Source of the DNA: Gordonia sp. (in: high G+C Gram-positive bacteria) | GTDB taxonomy: Bacteria; Actinomycetota; Actinomycetes; Mycobacteriales; Mycobacteriaceae | NCBI GenBank assembly: GCA_030152405.1 | Contig: JASLJL010000324.1 | Coordinates: 1-5,869, forward strand | DNA length: 5,869 nucleotides | Direction: 5' to 3' | Part shown: piece by piece, positions 4,994 to 5,869 of the stretch | Layout of the letters: every line of letters starts with the position of its first letter | Numbering within the stretch: position 1 is the stretch's first letter | Translations under genes and position numbers: made by a program | Notes under the pieces: generated by a model | The model's input: only the letters and a program-made list of their open reading frames with translations | What the model was told of the DNA's origin: nothing | Database searches by the model: none

Positions 4994-5869
4994 CCGCGAC
5001 CTGCCACGACCGACGAGATCAGCTCCTCGCCTGCCGCGAATCGACGCAGATTCTCGGCGAGGAACGGCGCCATCTCGGTCGTGAGACGCCCCGCCGGATT
5101 CGCCACGTGCGGCGTGATGACCACGTTGTCGAGGGTGAAGAGGGGATCGTCCGACGCCGGCGGTTCGGGATCGGTCACGTCGAGCCCCGCGCCGCCGATC
5201 ACGCCGGTCGTGAGCGCTCGATACAGCGCTTCCTGATCGATCAACGGGCCACGCGCCACATTGATCACCCACGAATGCGGTTTGAGCAGCGCCAGCGTTC
5301 GGTCGTTGAGCAGGTGCCGGGTCTCGGCGGTGTCGGGCGCCGCGAGCACCACGTGATCGGCACGTCGCAGCGCGTCGTCGGTGCGCGACGCCGGAAGCGT
5401 GACGTGTGCTCCCTCGACGGGGCGCCCGGAGCGGTTCACCGCTAGCACCGTCGCTCCGCAGGCGACCAGCATCGGCGTCAACGCTCGACCGATGCCGCCC
5501 GCTCCCACGATCACGACTGTCGAACCCCGCAACGTCCGGACTGCGGGGTCGATCCGCTCCTTGGCCCACACCGTCCGCGTCGACGCGACGACCTGCCGGG
5601 TTCCCGCGAGGAGCAGCGCCAACGCGTGCTCGGCGCATCCCTGCGCGTAGAAACCTGACGCGTTGGTCCATCGGCGACGGTCGTCGAGCACTCCGGCGTC
5701 GACGAACCGCTCGATGCCGGCAGTGCTCAGCGCCACCCATTCGACGGCGGCGGACAGCTCGGGGAATCCGTCCGGGCCGCCGATCCACACGAGGACCTGA
5801 GCGTCGTCGAGCGAGGTCACTTTCGCCCCGGCGTCACGAACGGTAGCGATCAGATGCACATCTCGGAAC
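4987..5869 (-). CDS. D-isomer-specific 2-hydroxyacid dehydrogenase (5' end off window)
   Basis: This cytoplasmic oxidoreductase interconverts 2-oxo acids and D-2-hydroxy acids. Numbering from the GTG at 5859: the nucleotide-binding motif VVIVGAGGIGRAL is at 115-127, with GAGGIG at 119-124. The catalytic Arg203 is in INVARGPLID, Glu232 in DPEPP and His251 in ITPHVANP, so the full triad is present. A conserved AEHALALLLAG helix lies at 76-86. After the second beta strand the sequence is VNRSGRP (141-147) without the acidic residue usual for NAD, which suggests NADPH preference as in GhrA-type reductases. The reading frame stays open to the window edge (F-R-D before the GTG), and the N-terminal fold looks short, so the true start is probably outside; GTG 5859 is the fallback. 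The exact substrate cannot be told; glyoxylate/hydroxypyruvate-type acids are plausible. The stop overlaps the regulator stop by 7 bp. Confidence 0.88.
   Translation of the reverse strand, partial: FRDVHLIATVRDAGAKVTSLDDAQVLVWIGGPDGFPELSAAVEWVALSTAGIERFVDAGVLDDRRRWTNASGFYAQGCAEHALALLLAGTRQVVASTRTVWAKERIDPAVRTLRGSTVVIVGAGGIGRALTPMLVACGATVLAVNRSGRPVEGAHVTLPASRTDDALRRADHVVLAAPDTAETRHLLNDRTLALLKPHSWVINVARGPLIDQEALYRALTTGVIGGAGLDVTDPEPPASDDPLFTLDNVVITPHVANPAGRLTTEMAPFLAENLRRFAAGEELISSVVAGRGY

Noticed and set aside
4703..5788. 361-codon minus-strand frame spanning the dehydrogenase and the regulator's end
   Set aside because: It is Arg-rich low-complexity translation, out of frame with the intact dehydrogenase that carries the full catalytic triad.

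Overview
The window is GC-rich, with coding sequence on both strands and almost no intergenic space. Codon use, GTG starts, TANNNT-type -10 elements and the gene families point to the order Mycobacteriales, most likely a Gordonia- or Rhodococcus-like organism. The genus is an inference from gene content and not proven. I see six protein genes (two run off the window edges), no RNA genes, no insertion sequences, no CRISPR array and no tandem repeats. It reads as ordinary chromosome rather than a mobile island.

Left region (1-2695). A LysR-type effector-binding protein without a DNA-binding domain runs leftward off the edge. Back-to-back with it, across only 32 bp, a DUF5997 protein runs rightward, followed by a FUSC-type membrane protein whose GTG start overlaps the DUF5997 stop by 4 bp. 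Both divergent genes have a TANNNT -10 hexamer exactly 6 nt before the start codon, so both mRNAs are predicted to be leaderless. DUF5997 and FUSC look like a translationally coupled pair.

Right region (2646-5869). A 12-helix MFS transporter runs leftward and overlaps the FUSC 3' end tail to tail by 50 bp. Divergent from it, across 71 bp, is a GlxA/FtrA-type regulator (DJ-1/PfpI domain plus AraC helix-turn-helix). That intergenic region holds a perfect inverted repeat whose left half matches the published AdpA consensus at 9 of 10 positions. AdpA belongs to the same regulator family, so this is a good candidate operator for the regulator and transporter pair. Last, a D-2-hydroxyacid dehydrogenase runs leftward from beyond the right edge and its stop overlaps the regulator stop by 7 bp.

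Working model (inference). The GlxA-type regulator senses a small metabolite and controls itself and the MFS transporter, which resembles carboxylate-transporting MFS branches. The neighbouring 2-hydroxyacid dehydrogenase hints at 2-oxo/2-hydroxy acid metabolism but has its own promoter outside the window. The most unusual idea is that the HTH-less LysR sensor and the DUF5997 protein, which has a helix-turn-helix-like segment, act as two parts of one split regulator.
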